Source: Paracoccaceae bacterium
Lineage (GTDB): Bacteria; Pseudomonadota; Alphaproteobacteria; Rhodobacterales; Rhodobacteraceae
Length of the DNA: 52,391 nucleotides
Direction of reading: 5' to 3'
Assembly (NCBI GenBank): GCA_007692585.1
Contig: REBU01000047.1
Location: 1-52,391 of the forward strand
Shown here: positions 36,636 to 45,356 of the stretch, piece after piece
How the letters are laid out: every line of letters starts with the position of its first letter
Numbering within the stretch: the stretch's first letter is position 1
The notes under the pieces: generated by a model
Told to the model about the DNA's origin: nothing
The model's input: only the letters and a program-made list of their open reading frames with translations
Databases searched by the model: none
Program-made: the position numbers and the translations under genes

Positions 36636-37400
36636 ATGCAAATTGCAGGACATATGGCCATCGTCACGGGGGGCGGCAGTGGGCTGGGGGCGGCGACGGC
36701 ACGACATCTCGCAGGGCTGGGCGCTGAAGTGGCGATTTTCGATTTCGATCCGGAGCGCGGGCAGGCTGTGGCGGGTGAGATCGGCGGGCGGGCCTATCAG
36801 GTCGATGTCGGCGATGCCGAGGCCGTGGGCGCGGCAGTTGCGCAGGCGGTGGACGCGTCGCGCGGCGCGTTACGGGCCGTCGTGAACTGCGCGGGCGTGG
36901 CCAATGCTGCGCGCGTCGTGCAGCGCGATGGCACACCTTCGACGGCAGTGTTCGAGCGTGTGATTCGCGTCAATCTGATCGGGTCGTTCAATGTCATGGC
37001 CCATGCCTGCGCGCAGATGAAAGCGCTGGAGCCATTGGACGGGGGCGAGCGTGGGGTGATTGTGAATACCTCATCTGCGGCCTGGCAGGATGGACAGGTG
37101 GGGCAGGCGGCCTATGCGGCCTCGAAGGGTGGGATTGCGGCGATGAGCCTGCCGGTTGCGCGCGATCTGGCACGGGATGGCATTCGCTGCGTGGCTGTTG
37201 CACCGGGGCTGTTCCGCACTCCGATGATGGAAGCGCTGCCAGAGGAAACGACAACAGCGATCACCGCGAATATTCCTTTTCCCGCGCGCCTGGGCGATCC
37301 GGCGGAATTTGCGTTGATGGTGGCGCAGATCATCGAGAACCCATATCTGAACGGCACCACGATCCGGCTTGACGGGGCCACGCGCCTGCCGATGCGTTAA
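36636..37400 (+). CDS. short-chain dehydrogenase (HSD10/3-hydroxyacyl-CoA dehydrogenase type 2-like)
   Basis: A 254-residue NAD(P)-dependent Rossmann enzyme. The cofactor loop is TGGGSGLGAA (about 11-20), with D near residue 37 (AIFDFDPERG) favouring NAD. The NCAGVANAARV motif, a catalytic Ser (NTSSAAWQDG) and YAASKGG are all in place, and the C-terminal region (PFPARLGDPAEFALMVAQI and LNGTTIRLDGATRLPMR) is characteristic of type 2 3-hydroxyacyl-CoA dehydrogenases. Likely role: oxidation of short 3-hydroxyacyl-CoAs in fatty acid or branched amino acid breakdown. AAGGAGG precedes the ATG. Confidence 0.92.
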   Translation: MQIAGHMAIVTGGGSGLGAATARHLAGLGAEVAIFDFDPERGQAVAGEIGGRAYQVDVGDAEAVGAAVAQAVDASRGALRAVVNCAGVANAARVVQRDGTPSTAVFERVIRVNLIGSFNVMAHACAQMKALEPLDGGERGVIVNTSSAAWQDGQVGQAAYAASKGGIAAMSLPVARDLARDGIRCVAVAPGLFRTPMMEALPEETTTAITANIPFPARLGDPAEFALMVAQIIENPYLNGTTIRLDGATRLPMR

Positions 37401-37413
37401 GCGCGCCATAAAA

Positions 37414-37440
37414 AAGGCCGGGGTTGCAGGCCCCGGCCTT
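37414..37440. terminator. bidirectional intrinsic terminator
   Basis: AAGGCCGGGG pairs perfectly with CCCCGGCCTT over 10 bp around a 7-nt loop, between the converging SDR and baeRF genes. Read on the minus strand the stem runs straight into a T-tract (from the A-run at 37409-37415), so it is a strong terminator for the baeRF gene. For the SDR gene the T-run is missing and efficiency may be lower. Confidence 0.9.
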
Positions 37441-37461
37441 CCCTGTTGTGCCCGAACTGGG

Positions 37462-38583
37462 TCAGATTGCGTAGCGCAGCACGGCGGCGAGTTCCGCCTC
37501 TTGCGGGATGTCCGCGCGCCGCACTGCAATGACCTTGCCGCCATTGGCGATGACTCGTCCCGCGATCTCGTCGATTACACCGTAGCTGACCGCGCTTTCG
37601 CTGTCGTCCATCGTGATCTCGCCGCTGGTCTCGTCGACCACGCCCGGCACGACACTGTCCATGTCGACCAGAAGCGTATCGACGGCCCCGAAGGTCGCCG
37701 CCCGTGCCGCCCGCGCGACTTGCGTGGTGGCGCGCCCGTCATTTTCGCGCGCGGAATAAAGATCGCCAAAAGCCGCAACCGAAGCCGCGTTGATCTCGTC
37801 CACGATGTTGCGGGCTTGCGCGCCCAGCTCATGCGCGGGAACGCGCACGGGGCTTGTGGTGATCGCGTGTTCGGCCAGATGCGGGTAGCTGTTGATCGAG
37901 CGATAGATCGACAGCAGCGGGTCGGTCGCGGCCAGGATGAGCGGCTCATGACGCCCGGCGAGAAGCCCGCGCAGCGCTGCGTCGATCTGGCGGCAATACT
38001 GGCGCAGATGGTGTTTCTGACCTTCGCCGCCGCCTTGACGGCCCGAATAGCTGCGCGAATTGACATTCGCCGTGCCTGCGACGGAAGCCGCGTCTTTGGG
38101 CAGGTTCGGAATGCGCAATTCCTGCGCCGGCTGGTCGCCCAGAAGCTCGATCACGCGCAGTTCGTTTTCGGCCAGCGCCAAGATGAAGGCGTGCTGCGGC
38201 ATCGACACGGCGCGCAGCAACGGCTTGATGTGGAAACGGTCCGAGACCTGCACCATCTCGGTCAGATGGTTCGGCAGCCGGAAGCTGCGCAGGCCGTCCG
38301 GGGTTACGAAAATGGCCAGAGAATTGGCCTGTGTGCGCCAGAAATCATCATCATCCATCAGGTCATGGAGCTGTTCCTCGATCGGCCAGATCGTGCGTTT
38401 TGCGACACCGACTTCTTCCAGCTGCGCGACAGCATCGTTGGTCAGTTGCTTCAGCCGGGTCCGCGCCGCATCAATATGTTGGGTTTCGGGCGTGGTCTTT
38501 AGGTAGATGCTGATCAGCGCCTCACCGCGTGCGGCAACAATCTGGCCAATCTCGGCCTGGGTCGGGATATCAACATATAGCAT
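37462..38583 (-). CDS. bacterial archaeo-eukaryotic release factor-like protein (baeRF) with GGxGQ loop
   Basis: A 373-residue protein with the layout of the baeRF/eRF1-like families. An N-terminal domain runs to about 130, and the middle domain opens with FILALAENELRVIELLGD. At residues 184-189 lies GGGEGQ inside RQGGGEGQKHHLRQYCRQID, recalling the GGQ tip that triggers peptide release in eRF1. The C-terminal domain has GAVDTLLVDMDSVVPG and VIDEIAGRVIANGGKVIAVR, like the L7Ae-type eRF1 domain 3. A role in ribosome rescue or stress has been proposed for such families but is not proven. It is divergent from dnaK with about 250 bp between starts. Confidence 0.8.
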   Translation of the reverse strand: MLYVDIPTQAEIGQIVAARGEALISIYLKTTPETQHIDAARTRLKQLTNDAVAQLEEVGVAKRTIWPIEEQLHDLMDDDDFWRTQANSLAIFVTPDGLRSFRLPNHLTEMVQVSDRFHIKPLLRAVSMPQHAFILALAENELRVIELLGDQPAQELRIPNLPKDAASVAGTANVNSRSYSGRQGGGEGQKHHLRQYCRQIDAALRGLLAGRHEPLILAATDPLLSIYRSINSYPHLAEHAITTSPVRVPAHELGAQARNIVDEINAASVAAFGDLYSARENDGRATTQVARAARAATFGAVDTLLVDMDSVVPGVVDETSGEITMDDSESAVSYGVIDEIAGRVIANGGKVIAVRRADIPQEAELAAVLRYAI

Positions 38584-38709
38584 GTCTACACTACTCCTGT
38601 TTCAAGTGACGCTGCAGGGCATGCCATGTTCTGCCCCCCGCCGGAAGGCCCCTGTGTTGAGTATCGGCATTATTTGCGCTTTTCTGCAATTTTCACAGGA
38701 CTGTTACGG

Positions 38710-38738
38710 TTGCAGGCCCCGAAGCCCCTTCCTATATA
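38710..38738 (+). promoter_or_regulatory. probable dnaK promoter
   Basis: TTGCAG (38710-38715) and TATATA (38733-38738) are spaced 17 bp apart, about 100 bp ahead of the dnaK ATG. The -10 context CCTATATAG also resembles alphaproteobacterial heat-shock (RpoH) promoters, but the -35 lacks the full CTTGAA. No CIRCE repeat was seen in the gap, so control by HrcA is not supported here. Confidence 0.5.
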
Positions 38739-38837
38739 GCGCCCAAGAGACCCGGATGGGTCTGAAAATCAACAGATGGGCCGGGGCCTGCGAGGACCAG
38801 CCCGCTGCCACATCGCTTGAAGCAGAGGATGAAAACT

Positions 38838-40751
38838 ATGGGTAAAGTCATCGGTATCGACCTTGGGACAACCAATTCCTGCGTTGCCATCATGGATGGC
38901 AGCCAACCGCGCGTGATCGAGAACGCCGAAGGCGCGCGCACCACACCGTCGATTGTCGCTTTCACCGAAAATGAGCGCCTTGTCGGGCAGCCCGCCAAGC
39001 GTCAAGCCGTCACCAATCCCACCAATACGGTGTTCGCAGTCAAGCGCCTGATCGGTCGCCGTCTGGTCGATGCAGAGGTCGAAAAGGACAAGAATCTTGT
39101 GCCCTATGCGATCATCGATGGCGGCAATGGCGATGCTTGGGTCGAAGCGCGTGGCGAGAAATACAGCCCCAGCCAGATTTCCGCTTTCATCCTGCAAAAG
39201 ATGAAGGAAACCGCCGAGAGCTATCTCGGCGAGAAGGTCACGCAAGCCGTGATCACGGTGCCCGCTTATTTCAACGACGCTCAGCGTCAGGCCACGAAGG
39301 ACGCAGGCAAGATCGCCGGTCTGGAAGTGCTGCGCATCATCAACGAGCCGACTGCTGCTGCGCTGGCCTATGGGCTGGACAAGAAGGAAACCCGCACGAT
39401 TGCGGTCTATGACCTTGGCGGTGGTACGTTTGACATCACCATTCTGGAAATTGACGACGGGCTGTTCGAGGTGAAATCGACCAATGGGGACACGTTCCTT
39501 GGCGGCGAAGACTTCGACATGCGCATTGTCAATTATCTGGCCGATACGTTCAAGAAAGAGAACGGTGTTGACCTGACGCTCGACAAGATGGCGCTGCAGC
39601 GCCTGAAGGAAGCTGCGGAAAAGGCCAAGATCGAGCTGTCTTCGTCCTCGCAGACCGAGATCAACCAGCCGTTCATTTCGATGGACAAGAACACGGGCCA
39701 GCCGCTGCACATGGTCATGAAACTGACCCGCGCCAAGCTGGAATCGCTGGTCGGCGATCTGATCAAGAATTCGCTCAAGCCGTGTGCCGCGGCGTTGAAA
39801 GATGCAGGCCTGTCCAAGGGTGATATCGACGAGGTGATCCTTGTCGGCGGGATGACCCGCATGCCCAAGGTCATCGAGGAAGTGACGAGCTTCTTCGGCA
39901 AGGAGCCGCACAAGGGCGTGAACCCCGATGAAGTTGTGGCAATGGGCGCGGCCATTCAGGCAGGCGTGCTGCAGGGCGATGTGAAAGACGTGGTGTTGCT
40001 CGACGTCACGCCCCTGTCGCTGGGCATCGAGACGCTGGGCGGGGTTTTCACCCGTCTGATCGACCGCAACACGACCATTCCGACCAAGAAAAGCCAGGTC
40101 TTCTCGACCGCTGAGGACAACCAGAACGCTGTGACGATCCGGGTGTTTCAGGGCGAGCGTGAAATGGCGGCGGATAACAAGCTGCTGGGTCAGTTCAACC
40201 TGGAAGACATCCCGCCCGCCCCGCGCGGCATGCCGCAGATCGAGGTGACCTTTGATATTGACGCAAACGGCATCGTGAATGTCTCGGCCAAGGACAAGGG
40301 CACGGGCAAGGAACAGAAGATCACCATTCAGGCCTCGGGCGGCTTGTCCGACGAGGATATCGAGAAAATGGTGCAGGATGCCGAAGCCAATGCTGAAGCG
40401 GACAAGAAGCGTCGCGAACTGGTCGAGGCCCGCAATCAGGCGGAAAGCCTGATTCATTCGACCGAGAAGGCCGTTGAAGACCATAAAGACAAGGTTGATC
40501 CGACCACGGTGGAAGCGATCGAATTGTCGATTGCCGCACTCAAGGACACGCTTGAAGGTGATGATGCGGGCAAGATCAAATCGGGCATCCAGAACGTGAC
40601 GGAAGCCTCGATGAAGCTCGGTGAAGCGATCTACAAGGCGCAATCCGAAGCCGCTGCCGGGGAAACCAGCGACGCTGATGAGCCGCGCAATGTCGACGAT
40701 GACATCGTGGACGCCGATTTCGAAGACCTTGGCGAAGACAAGCGCAAGTAA
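38838..40751 (+). CDS. dnaK: molecular chaperone DnaK (Hsp70)
   Basis: ATP-driven Hsp70 chaperone working with DnaJ and GrpE. The 637 residues begin [16 protein letters not shown], with [32 protein letters not shown] and the substrate-binding domain entered at [19 protein letters not shown]. The tail has the acidic end typical of bacterial DnaK ([20 protein letters not shown]). The ATG at 38838 is preceded by GCAGAGGATG-like sequence. dnaJ follows 69 bp later, across a hairpin. grpE is not in this window. Confidence 0.99.
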   Translation: MGKVIGIDLGTTNSCVAIMDGSQPRVIENAEGARTTPSIVAFTENERLVGQPAKRQAVTNPTNTVFAVKRLIGRRLVDAEVEKDKNLVPYAIIDGGNGDAWVEARGEKYSPSQISAFILQKMKETAESYLGEKVTQAVITVPAYFNDAQRQATKDAGKIAGLEVLRIINEPTAAALAYGLDKKETRTIAVYDLGGGTFDITILEIDDGLFEVKSTNGDTFLGGEDFDMRIVNYLADTFKKENGVDLTLDKMALQRLKEAAEKAKIELSSSSQTEINQPFISMDKNTGQPLHMVMKLTRAKLESLVGDLIKNSLKPCAAALKDAGLSKGDIDEVILVGGMTRMPKVIEEVTSFFGKEPHKGVNPDEVVAMGAAIQAGVLQGDVKDVVLLDVTPLSLGIETLGGVFTRLIDRNTTIPTKKSQVFSTAEDNQNAVTIRVFQGEREMAADNKLLGQFNLEDIPPAPRGMPQIEVTFDIDANGIVNVSAKDKGTGKEQKITIQASGGLSDEDIEKMVQDAEANAEADKKRRELVEARNQAESLIHSTEKAVEDHKDKVDPTTVEAIELSIAALKDTLEGDDAGKIKSGIQNVTEASMKLGEAIYKAQSEAAAGETSDADEPRNVDDDIVDADFEDLGEDKRK

Positions 40752-40772
40752 ATCCTGACCCATCTTGATGGA

Positions 40773-40798
40773 ACCCGGCCTGAAATCTCGGGCCGGGT
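40773..40798 (+). terminator. hairpin between dnaK and dnaJ
   Basis: ACCCGGCC pairs with GGCCGGGT (8 bp, 10-nt loop) 21 bases after the dnaK stop and is followed by CACCTTTTA. The short T4 tract suggests a weak terminator or attenuator. It would lower dnaJ expression relative to dnaK, as is commonly seen in dnaKJ operons. Confidence 0.65.
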
Positions 40799-40820
40799 CA
40801 CCTTTTAGGAAGCACACAGC

Positions 40821-41981
40821 ATGGCCAAACGCGATTTTTACGACGTTCTTGGGGTCTCTCGCAACGCGACAGTGGACGAGTTGAAGAAAGCCTATCGCAA
40901 GAAGGCCAAGGAATTGCACCCGGATCGCAACTCAGACAACCCGAACGCCGAAGCGCAGTTCAAGGAAGTGAACGAGGCTTATGACGCGCTGAAAGACCCC
41001 GACAAGAAGGCCGCATACGATCGCTACGGTCATGCGGCTTTTGACGGCGGCATGGGCGGTGGCGGCGCACGACGCGGTGCGCATCCGGGCGGGTTCGGGG
41101 GCAATCAGGATTTCGCCAGCGCCTTTTCCGATGTGTTCGAAGATCTGTTCGGCGATTTCGTCGGCGGCGGGCGGGGGAATGCGCGGTCGCGCGCCTCGCG
41201 CGGGTCGGATCTGCGCTATAATTTGCGGATTTCGCTGGAAGAAGCCTATACCGGCACGAAAAAAACCATCCGCGTGCCGCGCTTGTCGGAATGTGACGGC
41301 TGCAAGGGCACCGGGGCCGAAGGCGGCGCAGAGCCAGTCACCTGTCCGACCTGTTCAGGCATGGGCAAGGTGCGTGCGCAGCAGGGGTTTTTCACGGTCG
41401 AGCGGACATGCCCGACTTGCGGAGGCTCCGGTCAGATCGTCAAGAACCCCTGCAAGGCCTGTGCGGGCGCCGGGCGTGTTGAGAAGGAAGCGAGCCTGTC
41501 GGTCAATATCCCCGCGGGCGTCGAAACGGGGACGCGGATCCGTCTGTCGGGTGAAGGTGAAGCCGGGCTGCGGGGCGGTCCTGCAGGTGACCTTTACATC
41601 TTCATCAATGTTTCGGAGCACCCGATCTTCAAGCGCGAAGATCTGACGCTGTTCTGCCGCGTCCCTGTGAGCATGGCCCGCGCAGCATTAGGGGGCGAGG
41701 TCGAGGTGCCAACGCTCGATGGTGGTCGTTCGCGCGTGAAGATCCCGGCAGGCAGCCAGTCGGGGCGTCAGATGCGCCTACGGTCCAAGGGCATGCCGGC
41801 GTTGCGGGGCGGGGGGCATGGGGATATGCTGATAGAACTCGCGGTGGAAACGCCAGTAAACCTGACCCACAAACAGAAAGAACTTCTCGAAGAATTCGAG
41901 AAGCTCAGCGCCGAGAACAATCCCGAAAGCTCCAGCTTCTTCAACAAGGTCAAGAGCTTCTGGGACGGGATGAAAAGCTGA
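40821..41981 (+). CDS. dnaJ: chaperone protein DnaJ (Hsp40)
   Basis: Co-chaperone that delivers substrates to DnaK and triggers ATP hydrolysis. In 386 residues it shows the J domain with HPD ([11 protein letters not shown]), a Gly/Phe-rich stretch ([19 protein letters not shown]), four CxxCxGxG-type zinc repeats ([32 protein letters not shown]) and the C-terminal substrate domains. AGGAAG precedes the ATG. It ends exactly where the next converging gene's stop begins, without a visible terminator between them. Confidence 0.99.
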   Translation: MAKRDFYDVLGVSRNATVDELKKAYRKKAKELHPDRNSDNPNAEAQFKEVNEAYDALKDPDKKAAYDRYGHAAFDGGMGGGGARRGAHPGGFGGNQDFASAFSDVFEDLFGDFVGGGRGNARSRASRGSDLRYNLRISLEEAYTGTKKTIRVPRLSECDGCKGTGAEGGAEPVTCPTCSGMGKVRAQQGFFTVERTCPTCGGSGQIVKNPCKACAGAGRVEKEASLSVNIPAGVETGTRIRLSGEGEAGLRGGPAGDLYIFINVSEHPIFKREDLTLFCRVPVSMARAALGGEVEVPTLDGGRSRVKIPAGSQSGRQMRLRSKGMPALRGGGHGDMLIELAVETPVNLTHKQKELLEEFEKLSAENNPESSSFFNKVKSFWDGMKS

Positions 41982-42320
41982 TTAGATCTGGCAGGCGCGG
42001 GCGACCCGGTCTTCGATGACTGTTCGCTCGCGCAACATGCGCATCAGCCGATCCGAATTATGCGCCTCCAGCCCGGCACTGATCGTTGAGCAAGCAATCT
42101 GGTTCCCGCTTGTTGTGACGCAATGGTAGGTCTGGTATCCGCGCGATGCAAGATTGGCCGTGAAGCCGAGAGTTCCGGCCGAACGTGCAGCTTCAATCCG
42201 CGAATCATGGACACGCAGCGCATGGCTGGCGCTCTCGCAACTGGTGTCAGAGCGGGTCGGAAAGAAATACGAACATCCTGAAATCATGAGTGATACAGCA
42301 ATCAGAAGACCTGCACGCAT
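41982..42320 (-). CDS. small outer-membrane or periplasmic lipoprotein
   Basis: A 112-residue protein whose N-terminus LLIAVSLMISGC is a lipoprotein signal, with lipidated Cys directly after SG. The mature part contains four more cysteines and no recognised domain (SCESASHALRV, YQTYHCVTTSG, IACSTISAG, VARACQI). The start at 42320 follows GGAG at 8 bases; an ATG four codons upstream abuts its ribosome site. It converges head-on with dnaJ at 0 bp. Function unknown. Confidence 0.8.
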   Translation of the reverse strand: MRAGLLIAVSLMISGCSYFFPTRSDTSCESASHALRVHDSRIEAARSAGTLGFTANLASRGYQTYHCVTTSGNQIACSTISAGLEAHNSDRLMRMLRERTVIEDRVARACQI

Positions 42321-42488
42321 GAATAGCTCCATCCTCGAATCTTGTTGTTCATACCGAAACGGCTAGTAACAGAGATGTCCCGGCGCGCCGAAACTGACGC
42401 GCCGGTAAAGCACAGTCATGACACGCGACACCGCTGATCTGCTCAGGTTACCCGCTGTCAGATCAAGGTCTGCCCGTGACCGAAAGGC

Positions 42489-42785
42489 TTAGCTGCCCTT
42501 ACGGCATGGCGCGGGGCGCATCACATAATGGCCTGGGCGCACGAGGTGCTTCTTCTCTTCATACAGCGCCGGATAATGCATGCGGTAAACTTGCTCAACT
42601 CCGGCACCATTACGATACTCAAGCGTGGTTTTCGCTTCTTTCACCAGATGTTTGGTGGTGCGATATTCTGGAGCCACATAGACCTTGTCGAAACATTCGA
42701 CAACGTGTCCTTTCCATGCGGCCGCCGGTGTCGCGAAAAACGGCGCCAACGCAAGCGCAAGTGCCGGGAGTGCGATCTTTTTCAT
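42489..42785 (-). CDS. small secreted hypothetical protein
   Basis: A 98-residue exported protein: MKKIALPALALALAPFFATP then AAAWKGH gives a Sec signal with likely cleavage after AAA. The mature part is rich in Tyr, His, Lys and Val (CFDKVYVAPEYRTTKHLV, YEEKKHLVRPGHYVMRPAPC) with two cysteines, probably a disulfide. AGGAGG lies just ahead of the ATG. No family recognised. A hairpin CCGGCGCG/CGCGCCGG (42380-42405) is downstream but has no T-run. Confidence 0.75.
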   Translation of the reverse strand: MKKIALPALALALAPFFATPAAAWKGHVVECFDKVYVAPEYRTTKHLVKEAKTTLEYRNGAGVEQVYRMHYPALYEEKKHLVRPGHYVMRPAPCRKGS

Positions 42786-42951
42786 TGTAGTCCTCCTAAA
42801 GGTATGAATTTGTTTTTTGTTTATTGACTGCTCAAAATGCCTCAAGCAAGTGCGCGGATTTTTGCTTGTTCACAAAAAAATGCCACACTTGTGATCAGGC
42901 TAGCACCGCCTGCGCGTTCTGGCAATAATCCAAAACAGAATTTTTTCAGGG

Positions 42952-42966
42952 TTAACGCATTGTTAT
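42952..42966. promoter_or_regulatory. CtrA-like site upstream of radC
   Basis: TTAA-CGCATTG-TTAT matches the CtrA pattern TTAA-N7-TTAA except for the last base. It is 46 bp upstream of the radC start in an AT-rich gap. The motif is short, so chance is possible; the assignment is a guess based on pattern and place. Confidence 0.25.
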
Positions 42967-43011
42967 GACTCCCCCTCCATGATGCGGGGATAGGCGGATA
43001 GCGAGCGTGTC

Positions 43012-43758
43012 ATGACCCCTAATTTGGCATCTACTGCGAAGACTGTAATTGATATGGACAGGGTCGGTGCGTTGGCGACTGTCGGGCGACACGACAGGGC
43101 GGACCCGCGGCGGCACTTGCGCGAGCGCGTCTTGCTGGGCGGGGCGGTGGGGATCGAAGATCGTGAGCTGCTTGAGCTGATCCTGTCGCGCGTCGCTGCA
43201 CAGGCGCAGGTTCAGGCATTGGCGCAGCGCCTGATTCGCGTCTTTGGCGATTTCAACAAGGTTGTCGCGGCACCGACCGCGCGATTGCTCAGCGTCGCGG
43301 GCGTCACCGCCGAAATGGTGGCGGAGCTGAAGTTGGTCGAATCCTGTGCCCATCGGATGGTGCGGGCGCGGATTTCCGACAAACCCGTGCTCTCGGGCTG
43401 GCAGGCTCTGCTTGATTACTGTCATACTGTCATGGCTCATCGACAGACCGAACAGTTCCGGGTGCTTTTCCTTGACCGCAAAAACAGGTTGATCGCAGAT
43501 GAAGCGCTGGGAGAGGGGACCGTCGATCACGTTCCGGTCTATCCGCGCGAAGTGGTTCGGCGCGCGCTGGAACTGAACGCCACAGCTCTGATTTTGGTGC
43601 ACAATCATCCATCCGGTGATCCCAGCCCTTCGGATGCGGATATCACGATGACCCATCTGATACGCGTGGCCGCAGAGGCTTTGTGCATCACCTTGCATGA
43701 TCATCTTGTCATCGGATCATCCAGTGAAGTGAGTTTCAGGGCGGAAGGGTTGTTGTGA
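43012..43758 (+). CDS. radC: RadC family JAMM/MPN+ protein
   Basis: A 248-residue RadC-like protein with an N-terminal helix-hairpin-helix region (DRELLELILSRVAAQ and LLSVAGVTAEMVAELK) and a JAMM metalloprotease-like domain with HNHPSGDPSPSDADI (His-x-His-x10-Asp zinc site). Despite its name, a direct radiation-repair role is doubtful; family members are linked to DNA processing and natural transformation. Start at 43012; the ribosome site is weak. Confidence 0.93.
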   Translation: MTPNLASTAKTVIDMDRVGALATVGRHDRADPRRHLRERVLLGGAVGIEDRELLELILSRVAAQAQVQALAQRLIRVFGDFNKVVAAPTARLLSVAGVTAEMVAELKLVESCAHRMVRARISDKPVLSGWQALLDYCHTVMAHRQTEQFRVLFLDRKNRLIADEALGEGTVDHVPVYPREVVRRALELNATALILVHNHPSGDPSPSDADITMTHLIRVAAEALCITLHDHLVIGSSSEVSFRAEGLL

Positions 43759-44079
43759 GCGACGGCGCGTTGCGCCCGGCAAAGGCAGCGCATCTGCAAG
43801 GGAGCATTCGCTGTCATGGCGGGTGTGGATTGGCGCTGCGGAGGCCGGTATTTGCGGCAGGAAGGCGCGCGTGGCCCTGTTCACTCCTTGGGTGAAGGCG
43901 TCGGAATGGGGCACCTAGAGCGGGTGGGCTGTTGCGTGACGCCGAGAGTCGTCGGCAGGCAGGCAAGGCTGCCATGCTGTGGGATGCTGGCGATACGGCT
44001 GCGGCTTGACGCGATGACCCGCAAATGATCTGTTCGGCGTGCGAGGGGCAGCTTTTCTGGCCTGAATTAGAGCAATGTG
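43759..44079. other. 321-bp gap between radC and chrA
   Basis: No convincing gene. A 70-codon plus-strand reading (43816-44028) lacks a ribosome site and homologous-looking features. No tRNA, terminator with a T-run or known riboswitch was recognised. It probably holds the chrA promoter and perhaps decayed sequence. Confidence 0.4.
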
Positions 44080-45285
44080 ATGGTTGAGAAAAACGCTGCT
44101 TCTGTCGCGGGCGGACCAGCCGAAGTTTTTGCCGTATTTTTGAAGCTGGGCCTGACCAGTTTCGGCGGGCCAATCGCGCATCTCGGCTATTTTCGCGACG
44201 AATTGGTGACACGACGCAAATGGCTGGATGATCGGGCCTATGCTGATCTTGTGGCGCTGTGTCAGTTCTTGCCCGGCCCGGCCTCGTCGCAGGTCGGGCT
44301 CGCGCTGGGTTTGTTGCGCGCGGGGTGGCTGGGAGCACTTGCGGCCTTCACGGCTTTTACGCTGCCATCGGCACTGTTGTTGTTCGGTTTCGCCATGGGG
44401 GCGGCCAGCATCGCGGGACCAGTTGGAACCGGGGTGCTGAACGGTCTGAAGATCGTGGCCGTGGCGATTGTTGCGCAGGCGGTCTGGGGCATGGCAAAGG
44501 CGCTCTGCCCGGACCGGGAGCGCGCGGCAATTGCTGTGGTGGCGGTGGCGGTTCTGGCCTTCGTGCCGGGGGCTTCGGGGATGGTCGGCGCGATTGCCCT
44601 GGGTGGAATGGCCGGTCTGATACTGCGGCGCGGGAACGCAATGCCGCACAGCGCCACCGTAGCGATGCCAGTGTCGCGCGGGCAAAGCGTCGCGGCGCTG
44701 GCAGGTTTTGGACTGCTGCTGGCTGTCCTGCCGATTCTTTCAGGGCAAGGGCAGGCTTTCGCGCTGATCGACAGCTTCTATCGTGCCGGTGCGCTTGTCT
44801 TTGGCGGTGGGCATGTGCTGCTGCCGCTGCTGCAGGCCGAAGTCGTGGCCCCCGGCTGGGTCACACCTGAGGCCTTTGTCGCAGGCTACGGAGCTGCGCA
44901 GGCTGTGCCGGGGCCGCTTTTCACCTTCGCGGCCTATCTCGGTGCCGTGCTTGGGCCGGAACCCAACGGGCTGGCCGGCGCGGTTCTGGCGCTTCTGGCG
45001 GTGTTCCTGCCGGGCTTTTTGTTGCTGGTGGGGGTTCTGCCCTTCTGGGACCGGTTCCGCATGATGGATCGGGCGCAATCCTTCATGCAGGGTGCGAATG
45101 CCGCTGTTGTGGGAATCCTCGGGGCCGCGCTCTATTCGCCGGTTTTCACCAGCGCGATCATGGATTTGCGCGATTTCACGCTGGCGCTTTTGTGCTTCGT
45201 TGCACTGGTCGCGTGGAAAGCGCCACCTTGGTCTGTTGTCATCCTAGCAGCCCTCGGCGGGGCAGGGCTTGCGGTCATGGGCTGA
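44080..45285 (+). CDS. chrA: chromate transporter ChrA family (two-domain form)
   Basis: A 401-residue inner-membrane protein of the CHR family, long form with two homologous halves. The first half has LGLTSFGGPIAHLGYF and FLPGPASSQVGLALG; the second has GALVFGGGHVLLPLLQ and AVPGPLFTFAAYLGA. Such proteins export chromate or, possibly, sulfate-like anions. The gene stands alone, with no chrB regulator beside it. The ATG at 44080 is used; a GTG one codon earlier is possible. The ribosome site is weak. Confidence 0.92.
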   Translation: MVEKNAASVAGGPAEVFAVFLKLGLTSFGGPIAHLGYFRDELVTRRKWLDDRAYADLVALCQFLPGPASSQVGLALGLLRAGWLGALAAFTAFTLPSALLLFGFAMGAASIAGPVGTGVLNGLKIVAVAIVAQAVWGMAKALCPDRERAAIAVVAVAVLAFVPGASGMVGAIALGGMAGLILRRGNAMPHSATVAMPVSRGQSVAALAGFGLLLAVLPILSGQGQAFALIDSFYRAGALVFGGGHVLLPLLQAEVVAPGWVTPEAFVAGYGAAQAVPGPLFTFAAYLGAVLGPEPNGLAGAVLALLAVFLPGFLLLVGVLPFWDRFRMMDRAQSFMQGANAAVVGILGAALYSPVFTSAIMDLRDFTLALLCFVALVAWKAPPWSVVILAALGGAGLAVMG

Positions 45286-45305
45286 GCGATGCGGACATGA
45301 AAAAG

Positions 45306-45329
45306 GGCGCAGGTTTCCGCCTGCGCCCA
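45306..45329. terminator. intrinsic terminator of the BMP transporter operon
   Basis: GGGCGCAGG and CCTGCGCCC form a perfect 9-bp stem around TTTCCG. On the minus strand it is followed by TTTTT (A-run at 45301-45305), an almost ideal terminator for the importer operon that ends at 45357. It may also stop chrA from the other side. Confidence 0.9.
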
Positions 45330-45356
45330 TGGTATTTTCCGATCTGCGGCCTTGCC

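Noticed and set aside
38584-38837. CIRCE element ahead of dnaK
   Set aside because: No TTAGCACTC-N9-GAGTGCTAA repeat or near match was seen.
38769-40919. 716-codon open frame on the minus strand opposite dnaK
   Set aside because: dnaK is certain. Long antisense open frames in dnaK are a known coding artefact, and the translation has no domain.
42380-42405. Hairpin CCGGCGCG/CGCGCCGG as a terminator
   Set aside because: No T-run on either strand; it may be a weak structure only.
43816-44028. 70-codon plus-strand frame between radC and chrA
   Set aside because: No ribosome site, odd composition and no recognisable content.
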